43,809 nt of DNA from an uncultured Clostridia bacterium (GTDB lineage Bacteria > Bacillota > Clostridia > TANB77 > CAG-508), in the NCBI GenBank assembly GCA_934167305.1, contig CAKPKQ010000010.1:1-43809 (forward strand). The letters are read 5' to 3'. This document shows, piece by piece, positions 24,234 to 32,899 of the stretch (position 1 is its first letter; every line of letters begins with the position of its first letter). The notes below the pieces were generated by a model that did no database searches, was not told the DNA's origin, and was given only the letters and a program-made list of their open reading frames with translations. A program made the position numbers and the translations under genes.

Positions 24234-24977
24234 ATGTTTACGGAGAGTAGAAAACAAACGATAAAGTTGGTTATTGCAATTTCAATAATATGTTTAATAC
24301 TTATAACAGTGGCTATTCTTATGATTAAGTATGAGGTTGAGGGTGAAACTAATATGCCTTTTAAGCTTTCAAAGGTTATAGTTGTTGGTACTGTTGAAGG
24401 TGTTGAAAAAAATGAAAGTGATAAAAAATGGGATTTTAGTATTTTTCAAAATAATGATATTCACTTTTATATTGATCAAAATAAAGAGAATACACAAGAT
24501 TTACTAATTAAATCAGTTAAAATAGAAAATATTAACATTATTGAGCAACCACAAAAAGGCACTATTAAAGCATATATGCCTAATAGTGAAGAGGGAAGAT
24601 TGTTTAGTTATGATGAGCAATTTGAAGTAAAAGAAAAGCTAGAATATAAAGGTGCAAGTCAAAGTAGTTCTACTAATTTGGCAATTGGTAGTAAAGGTGG
24701 TACTGCATTAATACGTATTAGTAATACTGATATTGGTAACTACACATCAGATAAAGATAAACAAATTGAACATGACGCTTCTTTATTAGAAAAAATAGAA
24801 ACAAATAAGGAAGAAATAAAATTTAAAGTTTCTTTTGATTTTATAATAGAAACTACAAAAGCAAAGTATAAGTCAAATATTGAACTTGAACTTCCAACAG
24901 GTAATTTGGGAGAAGAAAAAAATTGTTATTTAGAGATTGATGATACAAGTGATATAATCTTTAAAAGAGTCAAATAA
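24234..24977 (+). CDS. Membrane-anchored protein of unknown function
   Basis: The 247-residue protein has one membrane span at about residues 12-31 (VIAISIICLILITVAILMI) and a long, mostly polar, beta-rich exterior. Segments such as KLSKVIVVGTVEGVE, DIHFYIDQNKENT and LIKSVKIENINII suggest a conserved extracytoplasmic domain. The family is not known to me. AAAGGAG precedes the ATG. It sits between tRNA-Ser and the SRP RNA gene, an insertion in an otherwise B. subtilis-like gene order. Confidence 0.75.
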   Translation: MFTESRKQTIKLVIAISIICLILITVAILMIKYEVEGETNMPFKLSKVIVVGTVEGVEKNESDKKWDFSIFQNNDIHFYIDQNKENTQDLLIKSVKIENINIIEQPQKGTIKAYMPNSEEGRLFSYDEQFEVKEKLEYKGASQSSSTNLAIGSKGGTALIRISNTDIGNYTSDKDKQIEHDASLLEKIETNKEEIKFKVSFDFIIETTKAKYKSNIELELPTGNLGEEKNCYLEIDDTSDIIFKRVK

Positions 24978-24980
24978 TAC

Positions 24981-25009
24981 TTGATATTTAAACTAAAAAA
25001 GTATATAAT
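24981..25009 (+). promoter_or_regulatory. SRP RNA promoter
   Basis: TTGATA (24981-24986) and TATAAT (25004-25009) are 17 bases apart, placing the start near 25016. Confidence 0.75.
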
Positions 25010-25011
25010 TC

Positions 25012-25170
25012 AAATGATATGATTAAAGTAAGCCTAGTCATTGTATGGAGAATAAACCAATAAAAGCCTATGAACCTTGTCAGATCCGGAAGGAAGCAGC
25101 AATAAGTAGATACTTTTGTGTGGAGTTATTCTCCATAGAGTGACTGGTGACCTAAATTTTCATATCATTT
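25012..25170 (+). ncRNA. ffs: Signal recognition particle RNA (4.5S/SRP)
   Basis: The universally conserved helix 8 core is present at about 25079-25104: GTCAGATCCGGAAGGAAGCA with the GGAA tetraloop. Long flanking helices pair GGAGAATAA (25057) with TTATTCTCC (25126), and TAGTCA with TGACTG. The outermost arms AAATGATATGA (25012-25022) and TCATATCATTT (25160-25170) form a perfect 11-bp helix, so the mature ends may be nearer 25030 and 25153. The RNA binds Ffh for co-translational membrane targeting. Placement before dnaX is as in B. subtilis. Confidence 0.9.
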
Positions 25171-25269
25171 ATTTAATGGAACTAGTATTAGTAATATAAT
25201 ATTTCTATAGCAGTTACTTTAAAAATACTATATTACTAATAACAAAAGTAAAGAAAAGGTGATAAGAGT

Positions 25270-26868
25270 ATGGCATATACGGCTTTGTATAGAAAATTTA
25301 GACCACTAAAATTTTCGGATATGGTTGGTCAAGAGGCTATTACTAAGACATTAAAAAATCAAATTATGTCAGGTAGAGTTGGTCATGCATATTTATTAAA
25401 TGGTACCAGAGGAACAGGTAAGACTACTACTGCTAAAATTTTAGCAAGGGCTGTAAATTGCTTAAATCCTCAAGATGGAGAACCATGTAATGAATGTGAA
25501 ATTTGCAAAGCTGCACTATCAGGTTCTTTAACAGATATTGTTGAAATGGATGCTGCTTCAAATAACAGTGTAGATGACATTAGAGCAATTCGTGATGAGG
25601 TTAATTTTTTACCAACACTTGCAAAATATAGAGTATATATTATAGACGAGGTTCACATGCTTTCAACAGGAGCTTTTAATGCACTTTTAAAAACATTAGA
25701 AGAACCACCAGCACATGTTAAATTTATATTAGCTACAACAGAACCACAAAAGTTGCCAGCAACAATACTTTCAAGATGCCAACGTTTTGATTTTAAAAAA
25801 ATATCAAATGACGATATTAGTAGAAGACTTGAGTATGTATGTAAAGAAAGTAATATAGAAATTACAAAAGAGGCTTTAAAAATAATATCAGTTTTAGCAG
25901 ATGGAGCAATGAGAGATGCTTTAAGTATTCTTGAAAGATGTATTCAAGAGGGAAATGATAAAATTGATGAAAACTTAGTTAAGGATTTAGTTGGAATTCC
26001 AAAGCTAACATTTATAGCACAAATTATGAAAGCAATTGCTGAATACAAAGTAGAAGATATACTAAAAATAATTGAAGAAATTACTAATCAAGGAAAAGAA
26101 TTAAATAATTTATTATGGGAAATTATTAAATATGCTAAAGATATGTTAGTATATAAAACAGGAGGAAAACTTGAAATATACAGTCAAGACGAGTTAAAGC
26201 AAATGGATGAAATTTCAAAACAAATTTCAAAAGAAAGATTATTACAAATAATATATGCTTTATCAGAACTTGAAAATAATATGAAATGGTCTTCACAAAA
26301 AACAGTATTATTTGAAGTAGAAATGATTAAACTTTGTAGTCCACAAGAAAGTGCAAATACATCAGGTCTTGAAGATATAACAGCAAGATTAAATAATTTA
26401 GAAAATAAAATAAACTCAGGAAATATTAAAGTAGCAGTTCAACAGAGAACAGAATCAAAAGAAGAAAAGAAATTTGATAAAACTGTAGGAAAAGTACACA
26501 TTGAGCAAGTTTCAAATTTAAATATAGAAAAATTGCCATTCTGGAATAAAATAATTGAGCAACTGAAACAAGACAGAAAAATGCTTTTAGCAAGTAACTT
26601 ACTAAATACAGTTGCAACAATGTTAAATGACATGACAGTTGGTATAGTATTTCAAAATGGATTAACTCCATTTGTAAAAAGCATTATGGAAAAACCTGAA
26701 AATATACAAGAATTAACAAGACTTGTTTCAATAGAATGTGGAAAAGAAATGAGAATTAAATTATTAGATTGCCAAGATGCTATTTTAGCTCAAAAAGCTA
26801 AAGAAAAAAGCTCAGAAGATACAATTAAAGAGGAATTAGATATTCCAATAAATATTATAGAAGAATAG
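25270..26868 (+). CDS. dnaX: DNA polymerase III subunit gamma/tau
   Basis: DnaX is the ATPase of the sliding-clamp loader. The 532-residue protein starts MAYTALYRKFRPLKFSDMVG and has Walker A GTRGTGKT at residues 45-52, zinc-binding cysteines 64, 73, 76 and 79 (CNECEIC), Walker B VYIIDEVHML near 120 and the LSRCQRF sensor. The C-terminal domain (about 370-532) is shorter and lower in complexity. AAAAGGTGA precedes the ATG. No frameshift signal producing a separate gamma form was evident. It starts a dnaX-ybaB-recR operon. Confidence 0.97.
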   Translation: MAYTALYRKFRPLKFSDMVGQEAITKTLKNQIMSGRVGHAYLLNGTRGTGKTTTAKILARAVNCLNPQDGEPCNECEICKAALSGSLTDIVEMDAASNNSVDDIRAIRDEVNFLPTLAKYRVYIIDEVHMLSTGAFNALLKTLEEPPAHVKFILATTEPQKLPATILSRCQRFDFKKISNDDISRRLEYVCKESNIEITKEALKIISVLADGAMRDALSILERCIQEGNDKIDENLVKDLVGIPKLTFIAQIMKAIAEYKVEDILKIIEEITNQGKELNNLLWEIIKYAKDMLVYKTGGKLEIYSQDELKQMDEISKQISKERLLQIIYALSELENNMKWSSQKTVLFEVEMIKLCSPQESANTSGLEDITARLNNLENKINSGNIKVAVQQRTESKEEKKFDKTVGKVHIEQVSNLNIEKLPFWNKIIEQLKQDRKMLLASNLLNTVATMLNDMTVGIVFQNGLTPFVKSIMEKPENIQELTRLVSIECGKEMRIKLLDCQDAILAQKAKEKSSEDTIKEELDIPINIIEE

Positions 26869-26880
26869 GAGTGTATTACA

Positions 26881-27222
26881 ATGTCAAAAAGAGGTTTCCC
26901 AGGAGGAATGGGTGGATTTGGTGGAATGAACATCAACCAATTAATGAAAGAAGCAAAAAAAATGCAAGCAGATATGGAAAAATCACAAACAGAACTTGCA
27001 AATAAAGAATTTGATGCAAGTGTAGGTGGTGGAGCAGTATATGTAAAAGTATCTGGTAGCAAAGAAATAAAAGAAATTAAAATTCAAAAAGAAGCTGTTG
27101 ATCCAGAAGATGTTGAAATGTTACAAGACTTAATACTAAGTTGTGTAAATGAAGCATTAAGAAAAGTTGACAGTGCACAAGCGCAAGAGCTTGGAAAATA
27201 TAATATTCCGGGGTTAATGTAA
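26881..27222 (+). CDS. Nucleoid-associated protein YbaB/EbfC family
   Basis: The 113-residue protein has a Gly/Met-rich start (SKRGFPGGMGGFGGMNINQL) and then the YbaB core: MKEAKKMQADMEKSQTELA, FDASVGGGAVYVKVSG and DPEDVEMLQDLILSCVNEAL. It binds DNA as a dimer. It lies between dnaX and recR in the usual order, with one base between its stop and recR. Confidence 0.96.
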   Translation: MSKRGFPGGMGGFGGMNINQLMKEAKKMQADMEKSQTELANKEFDASVGGGAVYVKVSGSKEIKEIKIQKEAVDPEDVEMLQDLILSCVNEALRKVDSAQAQELGKYNIPGLM

Positions 27223-27223
27223 T

Positions 27224-27823
27224 ATGTCATATTATTCACCATCAATAGAAAAATTAATTGAAGCATTTGAAAAATTGCCTAGTATTGGAAATAAAACAGC
27301 AGCAAGGCTTGCATTTCATATATTAGATGCAAGTGAAGAAGAAACTAATGAATTTATAAAAGCAATACAAGATGCAAAAAAAAATTTAAAATATTGTTCT
27401 CAATGTTATAATATTACAGACACAGATCCTTGCCCAATATGTGGTAATCAAAATAGAGATCATTCTGTTATTTGTGTTGTTGAAGATGTAAGAGATGTTG
27501 TTGCAATGGAAAGAACACATGAGTTTAAAGGTGTTTACCATGTATTGCATGGAAGCATTTCTCCAATGAATGGGGTAGGACCAGATGATATAAAATTAAA
27601 GGAATTGCTTTCACGTTTAATGGAAGGACAAGTTAAAGAAATAATTTTAGCTACAAACCCAAGAGTTGAAGGAGAAGCAACAGCAATGTATATATCAAAA
27701 CTTGTAAAACCACTTGGTGTAAAAGTTACAAGAATAGCACATGGAATTCCAGTAGGCGGGGATTTGGAATACACAGATGAAGTTACATTAAGTAAAGCTT
27801 TAGAAGGAAGAAGAGAACTATAA
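27224..27823 (+). CDS. recR: Recombination mediator protein RecR
   Basis: RecR works with RecO and RecF to load RecA at gaps. The 199-residue protein has the helix-hairpin-helix region (KLPSIGNKTAARLAFHIL), a four-cysteine zinc site (Cys58, 61, 70 and 73), a Toprim domain (VICVVEDVRDVVAMERTHEF, then VLHGSISPMNGVGPDDIKL) and a Walker-like C-terminus, GIPVGGDLEYTDEVTLSKAL. It is the last gene of the dnaX operon and ends in a terminator. Confidence 0.97.
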   Translation: MSYYSPSIEKLIEAFEKLPSIGNKTAARLAFHILDASEEETNEFIKAIQDAKKNLKYCSQCYNITDTDPCPICGNQNRDHSVICVVEDVRDVVAMERTHEFKGVYHVLHGSISPMNGVGPDDIKLKELLSRLMEGQVKEIILATNPRVEGEATAMYISKLVKPLGVKVTRIAHGIPVGGDLEYTDEVTLSKALEGRREL

Positions 27824-27831
27824 GAAAAAAG

Positions 27832-27867
27832 AAAAAGATTGAGAATATTATTTTCTCAATCTTTTTT
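27832..27867. terminator. Terminator after recR
   Basis: AAAAAGATTGAGAA pairs with TTCTCAATCTTTTT across a seven-base loop. It also serves the convergent glucosyltransferase gene. Confidence 0.9.
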
Positions 27868-27871
27868 GAAT

Positions 27872-28996
27872 TTATTTTAATAATATATTGCAAATTTCTT
27901 TAGTAGAATTCTTTTTTGCAAGTTTAATTGCATTTTCTTTCATTTGCTCAAGTTTATTTTCATCTTTAAATACTAAATCAATAATGTCATCTGGGTTATC
28001 AGTTGATTTAAGCCATACACCTGCTCCTTTAGATTCTAAAAATTCAGCATTTTCTTCTTCTTGACCAGGAATTGGGTTTATTATAATCATTGGCAAACTA
28101 GAAGCTAAGGTTTCGGTAGTAGTAAGTCCTCCTGGTTTACTAACAACTAGGCAAGATATATGCATAAGTTCTGGAACTTTATCAGTAAAACCAAGAACTC
28201 TAACTCTATCTTCAGCTTGATTGTTTTTAGCAAGTTCTTCAAATGCTTCTTTCATTTTTTCATTTTTACCTGCAACAGCAACAATTTGAAAATCAGTAAG
28301 TTTTTTTATAAAAGAATCTAATACTTGAACAGTTCTATCTTTTCCTAAACCAAATTCACCGCCACCAAAAAACAATATTACTTTTTTATCTGGATTTAAA
28401 TTAAACATTTTATAAATTACTTCTTTATCAAAAGTTTCAAAAAATCTATCAGACATTGGAATTCCAGTAACATGAATTTTATTTTCATTAATTCCAAGAT
28501 CAATCATATCATTTTTCATAGTATCATTAGAAACAAAAAAGTTATTTGTATATTCACTACCAACAAGCCATTGTTTATGAATAGCAAAATCAGTTAAAAT
28601 AGTAGCTATTTCACAATCTATTTTACCTTTACCTTTTAAATAACTTGCCATTTGACTACTAAAAGGATGTGTAGAAATAATTAAATCTGGATTAATTTCA
28701 TTAATTAATTTACTAAGTTTTTTAGCCATTAATTTATTGCTATCTTTACTTATTTCAGATAATAAACCTTTTTCAGAATCAAAATAAACTTTACCCCATA
28801 GCTTTGGTGCCTTTTTTGCCATTTCTCTATAAGCACCAGTTGTTACTTTTTCTAAAGGTTTATTTATGTATTTCATACAGTCAACCATTTCTGATTCGAC
28901 ATCTGTAAAATTTTCTGTTATATATTTTTGAATAGATTTTGCAGCAGATAAATGCCCACCGCCATATGCTGCATAAAAAATTAGAACTTTTTTCAT
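27872..28996 (-). CDS. MGDG synthase-type glycosyltransferase (UgtP-like)
   Basis: It probably adds glucose or galactose from a UDP-sugar to diacylglycerol at the inner face of the membrane, making glycolipids and a lipoteichoic acid anchor. The 374-residue protein has the N-terminal MGDG-synthase motif YAAYGGGHLSAAKSI (residues 8-22) and STHPFSSQMASYL, then a GT28-type C-terminal part: FFGGGEFGLGKDR, VSKPGGLTTTETLASSLPMI and NPIPGQEEENAEFL. ATG 28996 is chosen over an upstream frame to 29041, which lacks family-like sequence; GGAG lies 13 bases upstream. Its UDP-sugar may come from the Pgm and pyrophosphorylase genes in this window. Confidence 0.9.
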   Translation of the reverse strand: MKKVLIFYAAYGGGHLSAAKSIQKYITENFTDVESEMVDCMKYINKPLEKVTTGAYREMAKKAPKLWGKVYFDSEKGLLSEISKDSNKLMAKKLSKLINEINPDLIISTHPFSSQMASYLKGKGKIDCEIATILTDFAIHKQWLVGSEYTNNFFVSNDTMKNDMIDLGINENKIHVTGIPMSDRFFETFDKEVIYKMFNLNPDKKVILFFGGGEFGLGKDRTVQVLDSFIKKLTDFQIVAVAGKNEKMKEAFEELAKNNQAEDRVRVLGFTDKVPELMHISCLVVSKPGGLTTTETLASSLPMIIINPIPGQEEENAEFLESKGAGVWLKSTDNPDDIIDLVFKDENKLEQMKENAIKLAKKNSTKEICNILLK

Positions 28997-29131
28997 ATAA
29001 AAATATAATCTCCTTTTATTTATTTGAGGTAATTGTATCATACATTATATAAAATTACAAAGTTTTTTTTACTTGAATAAATTTACAAAAAAATGTGCAA
29101 AATATCAGTAATAAAAATATAGGAGTTTATT

Positions 29132-29602
29132 ATGAATAAAAAAATAATTATTTGCTTAATTTTGGCTTTTATAATATTTATTACAATATTTTATATAACA
29201 AATTTACTACCAAAAAAAGATGTACAAGCTGCAAGTAGTGGCAGTAGCTCAGATATACAACTTCTTGCAAGAGCAATAAATGGTGAAGCAAGAGGAGAAC
29301 CTTATGAAGGGCAAGTGGCAATTGGAGCAGTTATATTAAACAGAGTAAAAGACTCAAGGTTTCCAAACACAATTGCAGGAGTAATTTATCAGTCTGGTGC
29401 ATTTACTGCAGTATCTGATGGACAAATTAACCAAGCAATGGAGGATGAGGCTACAGTAATGAAAGCTGCGAGAGATGCAATGAATGGATGGGACCCAACT
29501 GATGGTGCAGTATATTATTTTAATCCTGCTACTGCAACAAATAAATGGATTTGGTCAAGACCACTTATAAAAACTATTGGAAAACATAGATTTTGTAAAT
29601 AA
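29132..29602 (+). CDS. sleB: Spore cortex-lytic transglycosylase SleB-like
   Basis: SleB cuts muramic-delta-lactam peptidoglycan of the spore cortex during germination. The 156-residue protein has an N-terminal signal anchor (about 4-24) and a hydrolase_2 catalytic domain: LLARAINGEARGEPYEGQVA with catalytic Glu52, IGAVILNRVKDSRFPNTIAG, and a C-terminal GKHRFCK. The N-terminal peptidoglycan-binding domain of B. subtilis SleB is missing. AGGAGTT precedes the ATG. It is followed by ypeB, the usual partner. Confidence 0.93.
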   Translation: MNKKIIICLILAFIIFITIFYITNLLPKKDVQAASSGSSSDIQLLARAINGEARGEPYEGQVAIGAVILNRVKDSRFPNTIAGVIYQSGAFTAVSDGQINQAMEDEATVMKAARDAMNGWDPTDGAVYYFNPATATNKWIWSRPLIKTIGKHRFCK

Positions 29603-29631
29603 GGATAGTATTAAGTAGTCTATGAAAAATT

Positions 29632-29660
29632 GTAGCGGAGCACAGTGTGCTCTATAAATA
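29632..29660. repeat. GTAGCGGAGCACAG repeat, copy 1
   Basis: A 29-base stretch containing the palindrome GAGCACAGTGTGCTC lies between sleB and ypeB. A second copy with 25 of 29 identical bases lies at 43678-43706. Confidence 0.65.
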
Positions 29661-29677
29661 AGAAAGGAAAGTAAGAA

Positions 29678-31057
29678 ATGAATAAATTAGTAGATTGGAA
29701 AAATAGATTGAAAGACAGACACATGCTTAGTGTTGTATTAGCTTTATTTGCTATAATAATAGCAATGGGAATATGGATTTATAAAAAACAAGTGGATTAT
29801 AGACAAGCTTCAGAAAATCAATATAATATGGCTTTTTATGAATTAGTAAATTATGTACAAGATGTAGAAACATATTTAGCAAAATCATTAATATCAAGTA
29901 CATCAGAGCATGGAGCAGAAACATTAACAAATGTGTGGAAAGAAGCGAATTTAGCACAAGTATATTTGTCAAGATTGCCAATTGAATCTGTAGAACTTGA
30001 AAAAACAGCAAAATTTTTAAATCAGGTAAGTGATTACAGTTACTCTTTATCAAGAAAAAATATAAAAAATGAAAAATTAACACAAGAAGATTTAGATAAT
30101 TTAAAAGAATTACACGATTATAGTATAGAACTAAAAAATACACTAGATCAGTTATCAACAGATATAGGTAGCGGAAGAATTAGCTGGGGTGAATTAACTA
30201 AAAAGGGTACAGTTGCATTTGCACAAGAAGTTAGTAATATATCAAAAAGTAGTTTTAGTAATATGGAGCAAAACTTTCATGAATATTCTGGCTTAATATA
30301 TGATGGAGCTTTTTCAGAACACATAACAAGTAAAGAAAAAAGAGGATTAACAGGAGAAAATATAGATGAACAAAAAGCGCAAGAAATTGCTAAAAAATTT
30401 ATAGGAGAAGATAAAGTTCAAGAAATTAATTTTACTGGGAAATCTGAAAATACAAATATGCCAACATTTGATTTTAATGCAAAAGTAAATGGAGAATCAA
30501 ATTCAAATATGGTAATTTCTATATCTGAAAAAGGTGGACATGTTGTATTTATGAACTATAACAGGGATGTCCAAGCAGAAAGTGTTACACAAGAAAGAGC
30601 AGATGAAATAGGAAAAGACTTTTTAAAATCTCGTGGATTTGATGATATGAAAGAAACCTATTATTTAAAACAAGACGGAATTGTAACAATAAATTATGCA
30701 TATGTACAAGATGGAGTAACTGTATATCCAGATTTAATTAAATTAAAAGTTGCATTAGATAATGGAGAAATAATGGGAATTGAAACAACAGGCTATTTAA
30801 ACAGTCATGAAAAAAGAAATATATCAGATGTAAAAATAACAAAAGAACAAGCAAAGAAAAATTTAAATTCAAAATTAAACATTTTAAGTGAAAATTTAGC
30901 AATAATTCCAACAGAGTGGAAAACTGAAGTATTATGTTGGGAATTTAAAGGAAAAGTTGATGATACAGACTTTTTAGTATATATAAATGCTAAAACAGGA
31001 GAAGAGCAAGATATTTTAGTAATAACAAATACTCCAAATGGAACTTTAACACATTAG
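29678..31057 (+). CDS. ypeB: Germination protein YpeB
   Basis: YpeB stabilises and inhibits SleB in the dormant spore and is degraded at germination. The 459-residue length matches the family (B. subtilis about 450). A membrane anchor lies at about residues 18-34 (VVLALFAIIIAMGIWIY). A helical N-terminal region (about 40-190) precedes C-terminal PepSY-like repeats (VTQERADEIGKDFLKSRGF, and ITKEQAKKNLNSKL). AAAGGAAAG precedes the ATG. A short dispersed repeat separates it from sleB. Confidence 0.95.
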   Translation: MNKLVDWKNRLKDRHMLSVVLALFAIIIAMGIWIYKKQVDYRQASENQYNMAFYELVNYVQDVETYLAKSLISSTSEHGAETLTNVWKEANLAQVYLSRLPIESVELEKTAKFLNQVSDYSYSLSRKNIKNEKLTQEDLDNLKELHDYSIELKNTLDQLSTDIGSGRISWGELTKKGTVAFAQEVSNISKSSFSNMEQNFHEYSGLIYDGAFSEHITSKEKRGLTGENIDEQKAQEIAKKFIGEDKVQEINFTGKSENTNMPTFDFNAKVNGESNSNMVISISEKGGHVVFMNYNRDVQAESVTQERADEIGKDFLKSRGFDDMKETYYLKQDGIVTINYAYVQDGVTVYPDLIKLKVALDNGEIMGIETTGYLNSHEKRNISDVKITKEQAKKNLNSKLNILSENLAIIPTEWKTEVLCWEFKGKVDDTDFLVYINAKTGEEQDILVITNTPNGTLTH

Positions 31058-31213
31058 AATATTGGAAAAAATATTAAAAATATTTTTTAATAAATTGCTA
31101 ATAATAATAATGTGAAAATAAATAAGTAATAAAGAATTTAAAACTCTCCCTATTAATCAAGTAAGAAAAAATAAATTTTCACAAAATTAAATCTGTCAGG
31201 AGGTAAATTCAGA

Positions 31214-31381
31214 GTGGCAAACAAAGGACTTATTTCTGATAAATTAAGAGAAGAAATTGCAAAAGAGCTTGGTGTTTATGAGCAGGTAAAACAAGACGGA
31301 GGATGGGGAAATGTACCATCGAAAACTTGTGGTAATATTGTAACAAAAGCAATAGAAATTGCTAATAGAACAGCTGAGTAA
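31214..31381 (+). CDS. Alpha/beta-type small acid-soluble spore protein
   Basis: SASPs coat forespore DNA and protect it from UV and heat. This 55-residue gene starts at GTG 31214 after AGGAGG. The product has the family pattern: SDKLREEIAKELGVYEQV, then GGWGNVPSKTCGNIVTKAIE with IANR, close to clostridial SASPs. A typical GPR-cleavage-like region is in the first helix. Placement after ypeB and its terminator hairpin suggests it is its own transcript, presumably under forespore sigma control; no clear sigma-G promoter was assigned. Confidence 0.93.
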   Translation: MANKGLISDKLREEIAKELGVYEQVKQDGGWGNVPSKTCGNIVTKAIEIANRTAE

Positions 31382-31393
31382 TTGTAATTTACC

Positions 31394-31429
31394 AAAAATC
31401 GCTTTAGTTTAAAACTAAGGCGATTTTTT
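31394..31429 (+). terminator. Terminator of the SASP gene
   Basis: AAAATCGCTTTAGTTT pairs with AAACTAAGGCGATTTT (one G-U pair) and is followed by TTC after a T run. Confidence 0.9.
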
Positions 31430-31501
31430 CGTATAAATTTATTGCAAAGGCATATATATTGGAATATAATAATAAAAATTGTTTTAAAGAAGGGTTAATA
31501 T

Positions 31502-32887
31502 ATGTCAAATCAAATAATAATTAAAGATATAATTGAAAAATGTAATGGAAAATTAATACAAGGTAATGAAAACTTACCTTTTGATAAATTATGCAAAGAT
31601 ACCAGGATTTTAAACAAAGGTGAAATATATTTAGGGATACAAGGTGAAAACTTTAATGGAAGTACATTATATGAGCAAGCATTAGAAAAAGGTGCTATAG
31701 CATGTATATTACAAGGTGTAGAAATATCAGAGAAAGTATTAAAAAAATACCCAGAATCAACAATAGTTTTAGTAGAAGATACTGTTAAAACATTACAAAA
31801 ATTAGCAGAATATAAAAGAAGTATGTGTAATATTCCTGTTGTTGCAATTACAGGAAGCGTAGGCAAAACTAGCACAAAAGATATGATAGCAAGTGTACTT
31901 TCACAAAAATATAAAGTTTTAAAAACACAAGGAAATTATAATAATGAAATAGGAATGCCACTTACATTACTTAGTTTAAAAGATGAAGAAGTAATGGTAC
32001 TTGAAATGGGAATGAATTCATTTGGAGAGATTAGTTTACTATCAAGAATTGCAAAACCAAATGTAGCAGTTATTACTAATATTGGAACAGCACACATAGG
32101 ACTTTTAGGCTCAAGAGAAAATATATTAAAAGCAAAATTAGAAATTTTAGAAGGATTAAATAAAAACGGAACAGTAGTTGTAAATTATGATAATGATTTA
32201 TTACATGAATGGTATGAAAAAGAAAAAAATAACTATAATATTATAACTTATGGAACACAACAAGGAAGTAAAGTACTTGGACAAAATGCTGTATTTCATG
32301 AAAATGGAAGTACTTGTGAAGCAATTATAGACTCAAAAACATATAAAGTACATATTCCAGTCGGAGGAGAACATTTTGTATCAAATAGCTTATGTGCTTT
32401 AAGTGTTGCAAAAATATTTGAAATTCCAATTGAAGAAGCACTAAAAGGAATTGAAAACTTTGAACTTACTAAAAAAAGAATGGAAATAAAACAAGCCAAA
32501 TGTGGCGCAATGATTATAAATGACTGCTATAATGCAAATTATGATTCTATGAAAGCTGCCTTAGACTACTTAGGAAAATTGCCAAATTCAAGAAAAATTG
32601 CAGTATTAGGTGATATGCTAGAATTAGGTGATTATAGTAAAGAACTACATGAAAAAGTTGGAAAAGTAGTTGCAGAAAATAACGTTGATATACTTATTTG
32701 CGTAGGAAAAGAATCGGTAAATATTGCTAAAGAAGCGGAAAAAGGTGGAGTAAAAAATATAGTACATTGCAATTCAAATAAAGAAGCAATTAATATATTA
32801 AAAGAAAAGTTAAATAAACAAGATGCAGTATTACTAAAAGCATCAAATAGTTTAAACTTTACTGAAATTTGTGAAGCAATTTGTTAA
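31502..32887 (+). CDS. murF: UDP-N-acetylmuramoyl-tripeptide--D-alanyl-D-alanine ligase
   Basis: MurF adds D-Ala-D-Ala to the UDP-MurNAc-tripeptide. The 461-residue Mur ligase has the ATP loop TGSVGKTST at residues 117-125, YNNEIGMPLTLL, EMGMNSFGEISLLSRIAKPN and INDCYNANYDSMKAAL, all typical of MurF. It ends with ASNSLNFTEICEAIC. AAGGGTT precedes the ATG. It is 12 bases upstream of ddl, which supplies its D-Ala-D-Ala substrate. Confidence 0.96.
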   Translation: MSNQIIIKDIIEKCNGKLIQGNENLPFDKLCKDTRILNKGEIYLGIQGENFNGSTLYEQALEKGAIACILQGVEISEKVLKKYPESTIVLVEDTVKTLQKLAEYKRSMCNIPVVAITGSVGKTSTKDMIASVLSQKYKVLKTQGNYNNEIGMPLTLLSLKDEEVMVLEMGMNSFGEISLLSRIAKPNVAVITNIGTAHIGLLGSRENILKAKLEILEGLNKNGTVVVNYDNDLLHEWYEKEKNNYNIITYGTQQGSKVLGQNAVFHENGSTCEAIIDSKTYKVHIPVGGEHFVSNSLCALSVAKIFEIPIEEALKGIENFELTKKRMEIKQAKCGAMIINDCYNANYDSMKAALDYLGKLPNSRKIAVLGDMLELGDYSKELHEKVGKVVAENNVDILICVGKESVNIAKEAEKGGVKNIVHCNSNKEAINILKEKLNKQDAVLLKASNSLNFTEICEAIC

Positions 32888-32899
32888 GGGGGAAACAAC

